In this document: one piece after another, positions 32,760 to 46,189 of the stretch
Numbering within the stretch: the stretch's first letter is position 1
How the letters are laid out: each line of letters opens with the position of its first letter
Assembly: GCA_025738555.1 (NCBI GenBank)
Contig: JAOVFP010000019.1
Coordinates: 62,001 to 126,000, forward strand
Direction: 5' to 3'
DNA length: 64,000 nt
Origin: Cyathus striatus
Lineage: Eukaryota > Basidiomycota > Agaricomycetes > Agaricales > Nidulariaceae
Position numbers and translations under genes: made by a program
The notes under the pieces: model-generated
Told to the model about the DNA's origin: nothing
Databases searched by the model: none
Seen by the model: the letters and a program-made list of their open reading frames with translations, nothing else

Positions 32760-34310
32760 TCAAGACTATGCAGACTCATCCTCGTTAGAAGAAGATTTCG
32801 AAGAGTGCGATGGAGCAGAGGCTGAGGTTGACATACCTAACACATTCAACCCTAGCTCCCAATTGTCGCCTCATTTGCTTATTCCTCGCAACGCATGCTA
32901 GGATCCCCAAAAGGACAAGCTTAGAGGTTCTCATTCACTTCCATCACCGCCACCTCCCTCCGTCGCCACTCTGAAACACTGCAGAAGGACACCCCATGCG
33001 AACACCTTCGTCTTCCTTGATGCATGCTATAAGGTTGCAGTTGCGTGGATCGACTTATGAGGTTCGGTAGTTTGATATACGAAGACTTGAAACTGTGCAG
33101 AGCATTCCCTGTGTTTCGTTAGGTCTGAGATGGATGTGGAAGAGAAAAGGCAGGATGAGGAGGAAGGTTAGTTTATTTCGTGTCTTTATGTTTGTCTGTT
33201 CTATCCTCTTTCTTTTCATCTTCGTCTGTTCTACCCTCAGCGCTCTTCATTTCTTTGCCCTTTGCTTCCTTTTGATCCTCGACGCCCTCCCCTTGTCCTT
33301 CTCATTCTCCGTTTTTACCTAGTGTCTTCTCTCAATACGAGTCCTAACACCTTCCTCTCACAGAACAGCTAGCCACCCTCAAAATACGACATCTGATACC
33401 GCTCGCTGACTCTTCAAGCCTTCTCCTTGCTCCCTGAACCCCGACACTCGTCGACCGGTGTCGTATGTAGGAAGGTTGCACTTGCGTCCCAAACGATCGG
33501 TGAATCATTTTTCTGGTTCTCTTTCCTCTTCTTCAGTTATAGGGTTCTTATTTGGAGGGCGAAGGAGGGGTGGTGAATATTGTTGGTAGTAAGGGCGTGG
33601 GACTCCACTTGTGGAAGGGGCGTCGAGTTATAATCTCTTGCGCTGGGGGATAGAGTGGAAGCTGAGAGGATTATGCGACTGTTCCCTATGGTGAGAGTGC
33701 CGGTTCGCTGGCAAGCTTGATACGAGGCGCAGTTAAAGACACTGTAACCCCTCACCCCCTTGCGCTGTGGAACCAGGATCCTGGTTGGGAGGAAAAAGCT
33801 GAGCTATGAGCCAAATATGTGTCATTGTCATGGACATTTCCTTCGCGTGGCACAGCGACGTGGTGTAGTAGTGTCGTGTCGTATCATCTTGCCACTGCGC
33901 TTCATACTTTTTTTTGTTAGGCACTTCAGAGTCAACCACTACACTGCTTCTTTATCGTTTCTCTGCTGTTCTTTCCTTCTCTTGCTAATATACCCTTCCC
34001 TTCAGATCTCTCCTAAAGTCCAACGACTCGAGAAAGACTCTTGTTGACCCCATAGTATCACTTGAGCAGAAAATCTCAAAGTTGACCCTGTGCTCTTGCT
34101 CTCTCTCCCTCTCGGATACATGCGCAGTTGCAACTCACGAAGCGAACACTGTTGTGGAGTTGAAGGTTATTTCCTGTCCGTTCTCCACTTCCCACTCCTC
34201 CTTCCGTCTCCTTGTTTTTCATGCCCTCCCTTTTCATTCTGTCCTTTCACTTGCATAGTCTTGCTTATACAGAGTTTATCTAGCTATATACTGCAAGGAC
34301 CAACCGTTTG
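32760..34310 (+). pseudogene. Family R fragment, copy 2
   Basis: It opens with the acidic block SSLEEDFEECDGAEAEVD (from about 32,780), then short coding blocks (EMDVEEKRQDEEE before a GTTAGTTTATTTCG donor at about 33,170), a T/C-rich intron, the CCCAAACGATCGGTGAATC splice block (33,487) and the end block with RLEKDSC (33,980-34,060). The order matches the other plus-strand copies. It lacks a continuous frame. Confidence 0.45.
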
Positions 34311-35160
34311 TGGTCGTTGAATCGTTGACAGATGATCACGATGGCGGGATGAAACGGAATTGATAAAACGATGTGGTACGCAGATTTGATACGGGTAGTA
34401 AATGTAATTATCCCTTGTAGCGCTCTGTGATGGCCCATCCACTGTACATCCTGGTCGCGACTTAACGCGTCAGTCAGCCTTCAACTTCTACCTCATGCAT
34501 TGTTGGTCCCCGCGATTATAGAAGCCGAAGGACTTGCCAGTGCTTTTCTTCAGGGAGTCTGTTCTTTGAAGTCAGGTGGATGTTTAATATGGCTGAAACA
34601 TTCAACATCTTGTCATCCTACTAAGGAACGATGCTGTTTTACGGCACGAGCGCACACAACGTGGACATACTGGTGACAGGAAGAATATCGTGCTATTCTT
34701 GTCTGAATTGCGGTATCTTCTTTATTTCCCTAGACATTCAGATGGTATGATGGAGCCTGTACTTATCACGGTAGCTGGAGTGGAAATGATCTTTTTATTA
34801 TTTATAGGCTTATAGCGCGTCGGAACGACGGGACTGCAACAGCTTATGCCACTAATCCAGAACGGAGGCAAATTCGGTACGTGGTTCTAGTTCTGTCTCA
34901 ACCTGTCTCTGCTCTTCTGTAAGTACTTAGTACACCTCCCTGTCTGTGGGTGGGGAAGAATGCCGTGCGATTCGTTCTGTTGCTCTTTCCCCTCGCTCGT
35001 CTATGTACAATTACTGACCTGTTTATCTACAGCTCTTATCCAAATCTATTTTATTTATTCCCATATGGTACCTCGAGTCTAGGGCCTAGGCTACCATTTC
35101 TATCTGACGCCAATGAAACCTCGGTCCTCTAGTAACGTAGATGAGGCTAGGTGTGGTCGC
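34311..35160. other. Intergenic block conserved with 42,340-43,200
   Basis: No gene was found. Blocks around CACGATGGCGGGATGAAACGG (34,338) and TGGCTGAAACATTCAACATC (34,590) to CCTAGACATTCAGATG (34,744) recur at about 42,370 and 43,010-43,165. They belong to the tandem duplication that also carries the DUF6533-like gene. Confidence 0.5.
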
Positions 35161-35296
35161 AGGCTCCTAAAACCATCCTCTCGTATCGAGAGCGTCTTCC
35201 TTATATTCTGTAGAGGTAAACAGCCGTCAATATTTATTCGAGACAAGCAAGAACAAGGAAGACGCTCTCGATACGAGAGGATGATTTTAGGAGCCT
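35161..35296. mobile_element. Small hairpin element with 42-bp near-perfect inverted repeats
   Basis: The left arm 35,161-35,202 (AGGCTCCTAAAACCATCCTC...) is mirrored by the right arm 35,255-35,296 with one mismatch, around a 52-base loop. The 11-base direct repeat GGTGTGGTCGC flanks it at 35,150-35,160 and 35,298-35,308. This is the structure of a miniature transposable element with a long (9-11 bp) target duplication, as in the Mutator superfamily. The homologous interval near 43,190 lacks it. An RNA hairpin from it could also feed small-RNA processing. Confidence 0.7.
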
Positions 35297-35652
35297 GGTG
35301 TGGTCGCCGTTATACTGCCCTTGGCATTCCTTTTTCTCTTCAGAAGACATCTGCATCTTAGTAATAGATGGAGGCGTATCCTGTTGCATCATACAAGTAT
35401 CATGGGGCCAGTTCACGGTGGCGCCTTCTGATATGATAAATGCGCCCGAGTTTCCCGCCCAATGCTTGTGTTAAATATAAGTGCATCGGTTACTGGGAAT
35501 CATCAATGATTTAAGGCGATGCAAGGTGAATGGACTATACATAGTAATTCATAATCTATAAAGGTGCCTTGTCGCAGTCAGTGCTGCCTCTAAAAGGAAC
35601 TTGTCCATAACGACAGAGCAACATTCTGACCGACATTATTCTCATCTTCATT

Positions 35653-37621
35653 ATGTCCTTACTTTCAGAAATCTTCAAGCAGCTTATCCAAGATGCTCGA
35701 CAAACTAACAATATGATGAGTAAGTATGTTGATAGTTCATATTATTTTATCTGCCTTACATTGCAATCTTAAACAGTAGTGGCTGTTTCTTTGTTTGTGT
35801 ACGAACATTTGTGATATTGTATACCAAGACGGTTTATGTTGTGAATAACGAAACACCGTAGATACGATACTCTTCTAACATTACCCGCCGAAGTTCTCGA
35901 TTTCTTTCTTTCTAAATCACCAACATACTCACGGGGTAATATAGATCGAATTCATATGGAGACCACCTAAACGATTCATGTCCCTGGTCTTTGTATGTCA
36001 TCCTTTTATATCTACATAATTTGCCATTCTAAGCGTTATTCATGATAGTTTTGGGTATGTAATTTTGGCTTTATTCGACGGCCTGTTGTGAAAGACACAT
36101 CTGTCACAGATCAGATACGTAGGCCTTATAGGATTTGGGTCCGTTTTCTTTTTCTTCCTTATTTTATGTAAATATATGTATAAGAAAAATAGTGTTGTTG
36201 CAAGCTGTCAGTTTCGTAACTCTTCTGCAATGGGATACTCATTTATGAACTAGATCTTTTGAGGGAACAAAAAGAGGACACGGTATGTCTCATTGATTCT
36301 TTACAACAGAAGCCTTTATCTGATATTTCAATTGGCTTTACAGTTGTATGTTTATTATATGTCTACAGGTCCGAATACTAAATTAACAATAATTAATAGG
36401 TGTGAACGGTATCTACAGGTTCGCCTCTTATCCGGCATGCTGTATGTAAAATCCAGTTTCAAACTTCTATCTAGATGGAAGGCATATTTTCGTCAGTAAT
36501 AATATCAAGTGTGGATGTTGTACTTGTATATCGGTGGGTACTGCTGGTAGCCTGACTATTATTACATTTTGCTGACTCTTGTACAGAATATGGATCCTGT
36601 ACGGGAAAAGCCACTTTATCTTGTATACTTTAAGTTTTGTTGTGTTTGGTTTGTTTAAAATTCTTGAACTGTCCTTCCTATGTCTGATATACCAGAAGCC
36701 GAGTTTATTACAGTGTATGTTTTCTGGTGTACACTAATGTTATATGACTTCAAGAAATGACATGGGATGGGTAGAACCACGTTGGTAGTAACGGCCGTTG
36801 CCTCTCATAAAGGTAATTGCCAAACCGAGTGTCTTTACGTATTTCATCTCACTTACCACTTCATGACAGTCTTCATACATATCGGGTATACTTCGTGTTT
36901 CGAACGGAAGAGTATCATTAAAATATATTCATAGGCCCATATTAACAGGATGCTATCCCCTGGCAGGCAAGTCATGCATTTTATGTTTCCAGGAATTTGA
37001 AGCAGGCTAACCACTTACATGCGAATTCAGGCGTACTCCCAACGTACTTCAAATTCTACGTTGTCACCATGCTTATAGTGGTATACCATGCTCCGATTTA
37101 TGAATTGTCCCTTCGAATAAATTGAACAATCTTCTAGGCAATCATCAATTTTGCCCTGACCATAAATGCCTGCTCAGTTACCTTCTTTAAGAACAACTGG
37201 CAATACATGCCTGTAATGATGTTGTTTCTGCGAGATGGACTCTTTTGGTTTGCAGTTTTGTTCGGTGAGTGTTTTCTCATATATCATGGTACGTTTGTTT
37301 AATAAATTTCAGCACTTACCTTGACACAAACCATTATTCTCACTGTGGATCGAGTATCTCTTTCACAATTATTAATTGGGTGTGTCATCACTGTTCTTTT
37401 ATTCTGTCCAACATTAATAATTTTGCTTGTTATATAATAGACCTACTGTTGCTATTTCTGCTATAATTGGCTGCCGTGTCCATCTTAATATCCTCCAAGT
37501 TGTGCTTAAACCGAGTTTAGGGAATGACGATGTTGATACGTTTGAGCTGGATAAAGTGTCACATCTCAGAGTAGCCCATGTACGTACTGAAGGAACTCAG
37601 ATGACATCACATTCTGTTTGA
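35653..37621 (+). CDS. DUF6533-like seven-helix membrane protein, copy 1
   Basis: Multi-exon gene. Exon 1 (35,653-35,719) reads MSLLSEIFKQLIQDARQTNNMM and continues into a membrane helix (IVAVSLFVYE). Later exons give IEFIWRPPKRF (about 35,940), SVDVVLVYR/IWILYGK across an intron (about 36,500-36,620), a helix with FKFYVVTMLIVV (about 37,050), MLFLRDGLFWFAVLF (about 37,220-37,265), LTLTQTIILTVD, and the terminal exon with ISAIIGCRVHLNIL then a polar tail ending SHSV at 37,621. The E-x2-W, R-x-W-x-LYG and FLRDG motifs and order are those of basidiomycete DUF6533 proteins (a domain of unknown function). The middle exons are uncertain and some may have decayed. Confidence 0.65.
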
Positions 37622-38514
37622 TGTGAAAAAAGTTGAAGTTGAATATGTTGTGCTCTTATCATGTTTTATAGGAGTTGAATTTGTAAATAAGAATATAAGT
37701 TGTAAGAGTTGTAAGTTCATTATAATAACGACATCCAGTATAGGAATATATATCTAAGTCATCCGTCCGCACGACAGAGATCTAAGATATACATGGAATA
37801 ACTTGTGAAGAACCGAAGATCCTAGATAGGCACCAGTAAGTGTCTATAATACATGGGTACGTAATTAAAGTAAAGTGGAAAGAAGATTGCTCACCTCAGT
37901 CAGTGTGTAACGGACTGAGGTGTGCGGACGAAAAAATTTCGTGGATAAGGGGACGTAAATGATTACGTAAATATAAGTATAATAAATGGGGAATAATAAT
38001 CTATTCGCGTCATAACCCTCGTTTCCTTAACCGTTAGTAAGACTGACGCACAGTGTATAAATAATGGGTTTCATTCGTGGAGTCGGACCAAAGGTCAACC
38101 GGCCAAAGTCTGCGAATTCATTACTACATGTTCCCACGCCTTGTTAACGGCAGGAACCTTCATCTGTTCATCCCGTCACTCACTGATTCCGTTAGCACAA
38201 CATGCTACGATGGCTTGCTCATCCCACCCAGCCTCAGGCGCTATCTACCCCGAGCAGAGAGCTCAATTTGGCGTCGCAGAAATATAGGACAAGTATTGAA
38301 ACGAAGATAGTCTGAGGACTTTCATCAGCCGAAACTCAGCGCTCGGCATCGAGGGTGTTCGATCCAGCGACTATTCAACGCGCTACTACTATAATCTTTA
38401 CGGTGAATCTGGGACTACATCATATATGGATATTGCGGCTTAGCTACGTAGGGGGGCCATGAATAAGACGACCATGACCAATTACTAGGAGGGAGACGGG
38501 AGGGACCAAGGATC
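37622..38514. other. No gene seen
   Basis: 3' flank of the DUF6533-like gene. It contains a small hairpin (CACCTCAGTC...GACTGAGGTG, about 37,894-37,922) and no convincing coding frame. Confidence 0.45.
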
Positions 38515-40470
38515 ATCCTCGTCAGAAGAAGAATTCGAGGGTATAATGCTGCAGGTCGACAGAGACTCCTCTACGCGTCCAACCATCCCAGCTAGGATCC
38601 TGAAGAGGTTGAGCTTAGTCGTCCTCTTTGGCTTCCATCACCACAAGCCCATCAACCAATACATGTCCGCCACCCTCCGCTGCCACTCTGACGCACTACA
38701 GAAGAAGCCGCACACCATATACGCATCTTCATCTTCCGTCCCTCCTCTGCCTCGGTGCATGTTGCAAAGCTTGAGATCAAGTCCAAGAGATCGACTTACG
38801 AGCTTTACTAGGTTGCGATTACAAGACTTGATACTGTGCAGTGCACACCCTGTGCTACGTTAGGGTGGAGATGAAGATGGAAGGGGAAAAGGGAGATGAA
38901 GAAGAAGATTAGTTCATTTCGTGGCTTTATGTTTCGTCAGTTCTATCAATCAGTTGCTCAACATTCAGCGTCTTCTCTTCGTCCTTTGCTTCTTTTCCAT
39001 CCTTGGCATCATCTGCCTCTCCAATTTGTTCCCCTTTCTGTTTTCTCCTTTTCTCCACGTCCTCTCTCAATACGAGCACTGCCCCTTTCCTCTCACAGCA
39101 AGTGGCCAACCTCAAATGATGAAACATCACCGTTCACCGACTCTTCAAGCTTCCACCTTGCTCTCTTCACCCTGACACTCATGGACCGTAAGTGGTTCGT
39201 ACAGACAAACAGCGTAGGGTATATGCGTCCTACGTGGGGGTTGCACTTGTGTCTTGAACGATCAGTGAGTCGTTTTTCTGGTTCTTCTTTCTCTTCTTCG
39301 GGTTTGGGGTTTCTGTTGGGAGGGCGGAGAAGGGTGAAAATGGGCGGTGAACGACGTTGGCGGGAAGGGGGCGACGCTCTACTTGTGCAAGGCAGTTGGC
39401 GTCGAGTTAGAATCTCTTGCGCTAGGGGACGGGGTGGACGTCAAGGTGACTAGGCGATTGTTCCCTTTGGTCCTTGAGAGAGTGCGGGTTATCTCAAGAG
39501 CTTGCTAGGAAGAACAGTCAAAGCTGCACTGCGCTGCGTCGTTTTACTCTCGCTATCATTTAGTGACAGCGTAATGATAGGGAAGAAACAGCCTGGTTAC
39601 GAGCCACGGACACGTCACAGGCGTTCTCATGTCCTTCCACCAACACCAGCCATCGACACGATAAAAAGTTGTGTCAGTTGTGTTGCGTCATATCGCCATT
39701 GCGCTTCTTACTCTTTCTGTTACCCACTAATGGGTGGAGCCATGCTATGCGTTCTGTGTTCTGTGTTATTGCGTTATTGCCTTCCCCAGAGCTCCTCTTA
39801 CTTTATTGTCTTCTCTCTCTGCTCCTTTAACTTTCTCTTGCTAACGTTTTCTTTTCTTAGATCACCCTCATTTCTTAATAACTCCAGAAAGACCCTTATC
39901 GAGCCTATACAACCACCCGAACAGACAATCGCAAAGCTGACCCTGCCCCCTTGCCCTCTCTCTCGGGTAGATGTGCAGATGCAGCTTAGGATGCGAGCAT
40001 TTTAGATTTGATGGTTGAATAAAGCTATTTCCTGCGCTGTTGGTACGTCCGTTCTCCACCTCTTTCCCTTCCTATTTCCTCCCTTGCGTATTCTTACTTA
40101 CACACAATTTATCTAGCTACATATATACTACAAAGCATAATTGGGGTTCAATCAGGTGTGCTCATTGTTGAAATGTTGAAGGTTGATCACGATGGCGGGA
40201 TGAAGCAGATTGATGGAAACGACGTGGCGCACATATTTGATATTACTTATACCTTTGACGCTCTGCGATGGCTCTTCTTCATTGTGCGTCCCGGTCGCGA
40301 CCTACTTATAAGTAATCGACATGCGTGACCGGTTCACCTTCCACGTAACATCAGCCTCTGACTTGCTGCTCTTCCCTCTGCTACAACACCCCCACAACAT
40401 CTTCAACGACTGATTGCCAATCAGTACTTACTTCCCTCGACGTATCCATAATGCCTCTTCATTTTCAATT
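38515..40470 (+). pseudogene. Family R fragment, copy 3
   Basis: The marker blocks appear in the usual order: a diverged acidic block (about 38,515-38,560), EMKMEGEKGDEEED (about 38,870-38,912) before a T/C-rich intron, the GAACGATCAGTGAGTCG splice block (39,256), and the end block ATCGAGCCTATACAACC (39,898). No complete frame survives. Confidence 0.4.
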
Positions 40471-40779
40471 GAATCACCGCTCACATGTATGCCGTTCGAG
40501 AGTTGGATGTACACATAAATGATAATACAAATACTTACGCCGCATACGGAAATTCTTAGTGAAAACACGAGCGATCGATTTGTCGATTTATTGATTCACT
40601 TGCGTTAAATTTTACCGCAGCAGTGGAAGCCTATCTCAAACAAGACGGACAACGTCCTTCGAGGAAGCTGGAAATCATAACCAAGGAAGTAAGCACCTTC
40701 AATCCGATAATCCTATAGCTGGTCGCGGCGATCACAGAAGTCGAAGAACCTGCCGCAATACTCTCCGCTTCCGTATGTT

Positions 40780-42450
40780 AACACAATATGCTATGATGGC
40801 TTGCTCATCACTCACCATTCAGCCTCAGGTGCTATCTACCTCGCGCGAAGTGCTCAGTTTGGCGTCGCAGAAATATAGACTCTCATCCGCAGAAGTTCAA
40901 CGCTTTCAACGTTCGGTACTCAGTGCTCAGCATGATGCAGGTGTTCGATTCAGTGGCTATCCAATGCGCGAACACGAAGGGCTATGTTGGAGATGACCAT
41001 GACCAATTGCAACAAGGGGAGACTGGAGGAGACTATGTTAAATCATCCTCGCTAGAAGAAGATTTCGAAGAGTATGATGGGGTAGAGGCTGAGGTCGACA
41101 TATACACCTCTACCTGACACATTCAACCCTAGTTCCCATTCGTCGCCTCCTCCGTTACTTATTCCCCGCAGCGCATGCTAGGATTCGGGGGGGGACAAGC
41201 TTGATAGTCCTCATTCACTTCCATCACCGCACACCCCTCCGCCGTCACTCTGAGGCACTGCAGAAGAAGCCGCGCCCCATGCGAATACCTTCCTCATGTT
41301 ATAAGGCTGCAGTTGCGGGGATCGCCTTACGAGATTCACTGGTTTGATATAGGAATACTTGAGTGCAGAGCATGCCCTGTGTTTTGTTAGGTATGAGGTG
41401 AAGGCAGAAGAGAAAAGACAGGATGAGGAGGAAGGCTAGTTTATTTCATTGTCGTTTGCTTCTTTTGGCGTCTTCCTCCTTCTCCGGCTTTTACCGTATC
41501 CTCTCTCAACACGAGTGCCAACCCCTTCCTCTCACTGAAGTAATGACTGCCCTCAAAATTGACACATCATGGCACCGTTCGCTGACTCTTCAAGCTTCCC
41601 TCTTGCTCCCTGAACTCTGACACTTGTCGACCGTAAGTGGTTCTTGTAGGCAACCAACGCAGGGTTTATGTATCCTACGCGGGGAGGCTGCACTTGTGTC
41701 CCGAACTATCGGTGGGTCATTTCTCTGGTTCTCTTTTCTCTTTTCTCTTTTCGGTTTTGGGGTTTCTGTTTAAAGGGTGGAGATTCAAGGGTGAGGTGGA
41801 TGGTGAACGTCATTAACGAGAAGGGCATGACTAGGAGTTGCTATGGGGCGAGTGCTGGCTGACTGGCGAGCTTGCTACGAGACGCAGTTAAGGCTACTCA
41901 TCCCCTTATACTATTTCATGGCCCTGGTTGGGAGGGAAAAGATGAGCTATAAGCCAAAGATATGCCATTGTGGACATTTCTTTCACATGGGGCAACGACA
42001 TGATATAGCGGTGTCGTGTCGTATCATGTTGCCACTGAGCGTTGTACCCTTTTATTACTTACTATATAGGCTCTTCTTTGAACCCAGCAACTCGAGAAAG
42101 AGAAAGACTCTTGTCGAGTTTATACAACCGGTTGAACAGCTACTCGCAAGCCAACCGTTGCAGCTCAGGAAGCGAGCATTGTGTAGTTGAAGGTTGAATA
42201 AGACTATTTCCTGCACTGCTGGTACGTCCGTTTTCCACTTCCCTTTCTTCATCCTTCTCATTCCTTCTTTTTCACAATTCCCCTTTCCCTTGCGTAATCT
42301 TTCGAACACAGAATTTATCTAGCTATATACTGCAAGGTTCAACCGTTTGTAGTCGTTGAATCGTTGACAGTTCATAACGATGGCGGGATGAAATGGAATT
42401 GATAGAAACGATGTGGCGTACAGATTTGATATCGGTGGCTCGTCCATTGT
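40780..42450 (+). pseudogene. Family R fragment, copy 4
   Basis: The acidic block SSLEEDFEEYDGVEAEVDIYTST (41,043-41,117) is clear, followed by the exon before the GTTAGGTATGAGG-type junction (41,385), the splice block GAACTATCGGTGGGTC (41,702) and the end block near 42,080-42,190. It is part of the tandem unit with the DUF6533-like gene at 43,500. Confidence 0.45.
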
Positions 42451-43499
42451 GCGTCCCGGCCACGACTTATAAGTAATCGACATGCGTCACCTGTTCATCG
42501 TCCATGTAACATGATCAGCCTCCGACCTGACGCCCTCTACCCCCTACCTAGATCATCTACAAGGATTGATTGCGAATGAATACTTACTTCCTTCGGCGTA
42601 TCGATAACTCCCCTTTATTTTCAATTGAATCGCCGCTCAGACGCCGGTTGAGAGTTGGATCTATACATAAAATTATAATACAATACTTGGATTTTCCGCA
42701 GCAGTGGAACAGTACATAAACGTGCGCAAGCCTCGTTGTCGACTTCGGTGTATGCCCTTCGTTGTCACCTACTCAAGTTAGACGGACAGCATCCACCAAA
42801 GAGGCTGGTGATCGGAAATTCTGACTTTATTAGATAAAAGTGGTCGCTTTGTTGGTTATTATGATTCTCATTTATTCAGAGTCTGATGATCTCTCAAGCC
42901 TTCATCTTCAACCTTACGCATCAGTGCTGGTCGCCGCGATCACAGAAGTCGAAGAACTTGCAGTGCTTTTCTTCGGGTAGGCTGTTCTTTTGAAGTTAGG
43001 TGAATGTCAAATATGGCTGAAACACTCAACATCATATCATTCTACTAAGGAGCGATGCTGTTTTATGGCACGAGCGCATACAACGTCGACATACCGAGGC
43101 AGGAAGAATGTCGTGCCATTCTTGTCTGAATTGCGGTATCTTCTTTATTTCCCTAGACATTCAGATGTTGTTCAGATCCCATGATAGAGTCCGTACTTAT
43201 TACGGCGCCAGTTCCCAATGCACATTTAAATGTGGTTGATTGATCAATGCACCCGTGATGCAGGAGGATGCCGGTCTGATGCCAGTCTGATGTAGTCTGA
43301 TGCTTCTAAATATAAGTAAGCGCACCACCCCTCAGTTTCATCATGATGTGCGGCGATGCAAGGCGACCAGAATATACGTATGTTTGGCGACAATTCACAG
43401 CTTTCTATAAAGAAGCCATGGTCAGTTCAGACCAATTGAAAAGAACTTGGCCACAACGCCAGGAAGACCTCCAGCGACTAAATTATTCTAATCTACATT
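42451..43499. other. Intergenic block conserved with 34,430-35,650
   Basis: No gene was found. It holds the second copy of the TGGCTGAAACACTCAACATC to CCTAGACATTCAGATG block (43,013-43,165) and lacks the hairpin element present in the first copy. Confidence 0.5.
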
Positions 43500-45492
43500 A
43501 TGTCCTTATCTTCAGGAATCATCACGCAGCTAATCCAAGATGCTCGACTAACTAACGATATGATGAGTAAGTATTATGTTTTAGATCCTGTTATCTTACT
43601 TTCCTTACCATTTAATCTTAAACAGTAATGGCAGCTTCTTTGCTTGTGTACGAATATTTTTATATGACGAAAATTTAAGTTGTGAATAATAAAACATAGA
43701 TATGATACTCTTCTAATGTTTCCCGCTGAAGTTTGTGCTTTGTTTTTTCTCAACCACTGACATACTCATGGGACAATATAGATCGAATTTATATGGAGGC
43801 GGCGTAAATGTTTCACATCCATTGTATTTGTATGTCATCCTTTCATATCTACATGTTTTTCCATTTTAAACGTCATTTTTGGTAGCTTTGGGTGTGTAAA
43901 TTGCTTTTATTTGGGCAGCCTGTTGATTAAGACACATCTGTCATAGATCCGATACGTAGGCCTCATAGGTTTTGGGTTGGTACTTCTTCTAGCTTTTCCT
44001 TATCTTATCTAAACATATAAGGAAATAGGGTTTCTGCCAGCTGTCGGTCTCGTAACTCTTCTATAATTGGATTCGTACTCATTTATGAGCTAGATCTTTT
44101 GCAGGAACAAAAAGACGACACAGTATGTTTCATTGATATCTAACAAATTCAAAAGCTTTTATCTGATATTTAAATTTACTTTACAGTTGTATGTCCCATT
44201 AGTTATCTGCTGGCTCCAATACTGAATGAACAGTAATTAATAGGTGTGAACGGTATCTACAGGTTCGTCTTAGCTTATCCGATATGTTGTATGTAAAGTC
44301 AGTTCCAAACACTGTTTATCTAGATGCAAGGTATATTTTCGTCCATAATTATTGCAACTGTGGATGTTGTACTAGTATATCGGTGAGTACTGGTACTCTG
44401 CTTTCCATTTAAAAGGATGTCCTGTGTAAAAACAATTGGCCAACTCTTGCACAGAATATGGATTCTGTATGGGAAAAGCCACTTTATCTTGTATGCTTTA
44501 AGTTTTGTTGTATTTGGTTAGTTTAAAATTATTAACCTTTAAGTCCTTTGTCTGATATACAAGAAGCCGAATTTATTGTAGTGTATGTTATATGCTTTAT
44601 ATTGCTGTTATATCACGTCTGGAGCTGACATAGATCTTACGAGTAGAACAACGCTGGTAGTAACTACCCTTGCCTCCCTGAAAGGTAATTATTAAACCGA
44701 GTATCTATACATATTTTTATTTTATTTATAATTTTATGATAGTCTTCATACATATCGGGTATGTTTCGTGTTTCTGACAGAAGGGTTTCATTAATATACA
44801 CTCATAGGCCGATATTAACAGGTTGCTATTCTCCAGGTATGTCATGCATTTTGCGTTCACAGAAAGTTGTTAACTGCTTCCATGCAAATTCAGGATCACT
44901 CCCAGCGTACTTTAAATTCTACGTTGTGACTATGCTCATAGTTGTATGTCATGCCCCCATTAGCCATTCACCCTTTGACTACACTGAAGGGTCCGATCTC
45001 ACATTTAGGCGATTATCAATTTTGTCCTGACCATAAATGCCTGCTCCATTACCTTCTTTAAGAACAACTGGCAATATATGCCTGTAATGATGCTGTTTTT
45101 GCGAGATGGACTCTTTTGGTTTGCAGTTTTGTTCGGTGGGTGTTTTCATATGTCATGTTTTTTGTTTAACACATTTCCCTGAAGCACTTACTTTGACGCA
45201 AACCATTATTCTCACACTGGATCGAATATCTCTTTCACAGCTATTAATTGGGTGCGTCGTTTCTGCTCTTTGCTTTTGTCAAACAGCAATGATTTTACTT
45301 TTATTCAACAGACCAACAGTTTCTATTTCTGCCATGATTGGCTGCCGTGTCCACCTTAATATCCTCCACGTTGTGCTCAAACCAGATTTAGGGATCGATG
45401 ACGTTGATACATTTGAGCTGGACAAGGTGTCACATCTCAGAGTAGCCCATGTGCGCACTGGGGGAACTCAGGTGACATCAAGTAATGTCTGA
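43500..45492 (+). CDS. DUF6533-like seven-helix membrane protein, copy 2
   Basis: Paralog of 35,653-37,621 in the same strand, offset by 7,847 bp. Shared blocks: MSLSSGIITQLIQDARLTNDMM (43,500), IEFIWRRRKCF (about 43,788), YFKFYVVTMLIVV (about 44,905-44,945), MLLFLRDGLFWFAVLF-like sequence (about 45,090-45,135), LTLTQTIILTLDRI, and the terminal exon ending SSNV at 45,492 (ISAMIGCRVHLNILHVVLKP). The donor after the first helix looks changed (TATTTTTATATG where copy 1 has CATTTGTGATAT), so splicing of this copy may be impaired. Confidence 0.6.
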
Positions 45493-45729
45493 GGTGAAAA
45501 GGATTGATAGAGTCCATATTTTATTATTTGGTATTATTGTCTGATACTTGTCAATTGTTATCGATATGTATATAAGTATATTACACAATTCAATGTGATG
45601 CTTAACCTCGAGTATAACTCATATGCATATGTTCTCGGCCTCTTATTAGTAAAATGTTGTGTTCAACGGCATTCCAAATTTGTTGCGAAAGGTCAGTCTA
45701 GTGTCTGACCAATAGCTGGTATATATATA

Positions 45730-45804
45730 GTAGATAAGGTGTCCCAGCTAAGAGTATTAGCTCATGCACAAACTGAAGGAACTCAGGTGACACTAAATGT
45801 TTAG
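45730..45804 (+). pseudogene. DUF6533-like C-terminal tail remnant
   Basis: The frame VDKVSQLRVLAHAQTEGTQVTLNV-stop matches the last residues of both DUF6533-like copies (LDKVSHLRVAHVRTxGTQxTS). Only the tail survives, 240 bp after copy 2, so a third copy once followed. Confidence 0.65.
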
Positions 45805-46189
45805 TCGCTTTTTTCAATGAGAGGATGAGTAGTATTTAAATAGTTGCCACTAAGATGTGACTCGTCATTTATAATTTGTGTATGCAACTTCCTATGAAAT
45901 GGGTGCGTTGTCCGTACAGAAGTGAGCATTGATGCATGTTATCTTGTTGTCGCTAGAAGTGGGTGCCTGAAGGATTTTCCTGAGGGAATATGCATTTTTC
46001 GTCAGCTATATAATGCGGAGTGAGTGCACTGTACAAAAGCACTTAAGCTTAAGCGTTAAGTATTTAGCGCGAGCGCCAAGAAATTAGGCGGAGACTGAAG
46101 CTGAAGTTGAAGTCAGCAGCGGATTTCTCACATCTCGGATCGAACATCGTTACGCTCCGCTTCCGTTAAAACTTAACACGACATGCTAA
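45805..46189. other. No gene seen
   Basis: Short intergenic stretch; no open frame or repeat of note beyond AT-rich sequence. Confidence 0.4.
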
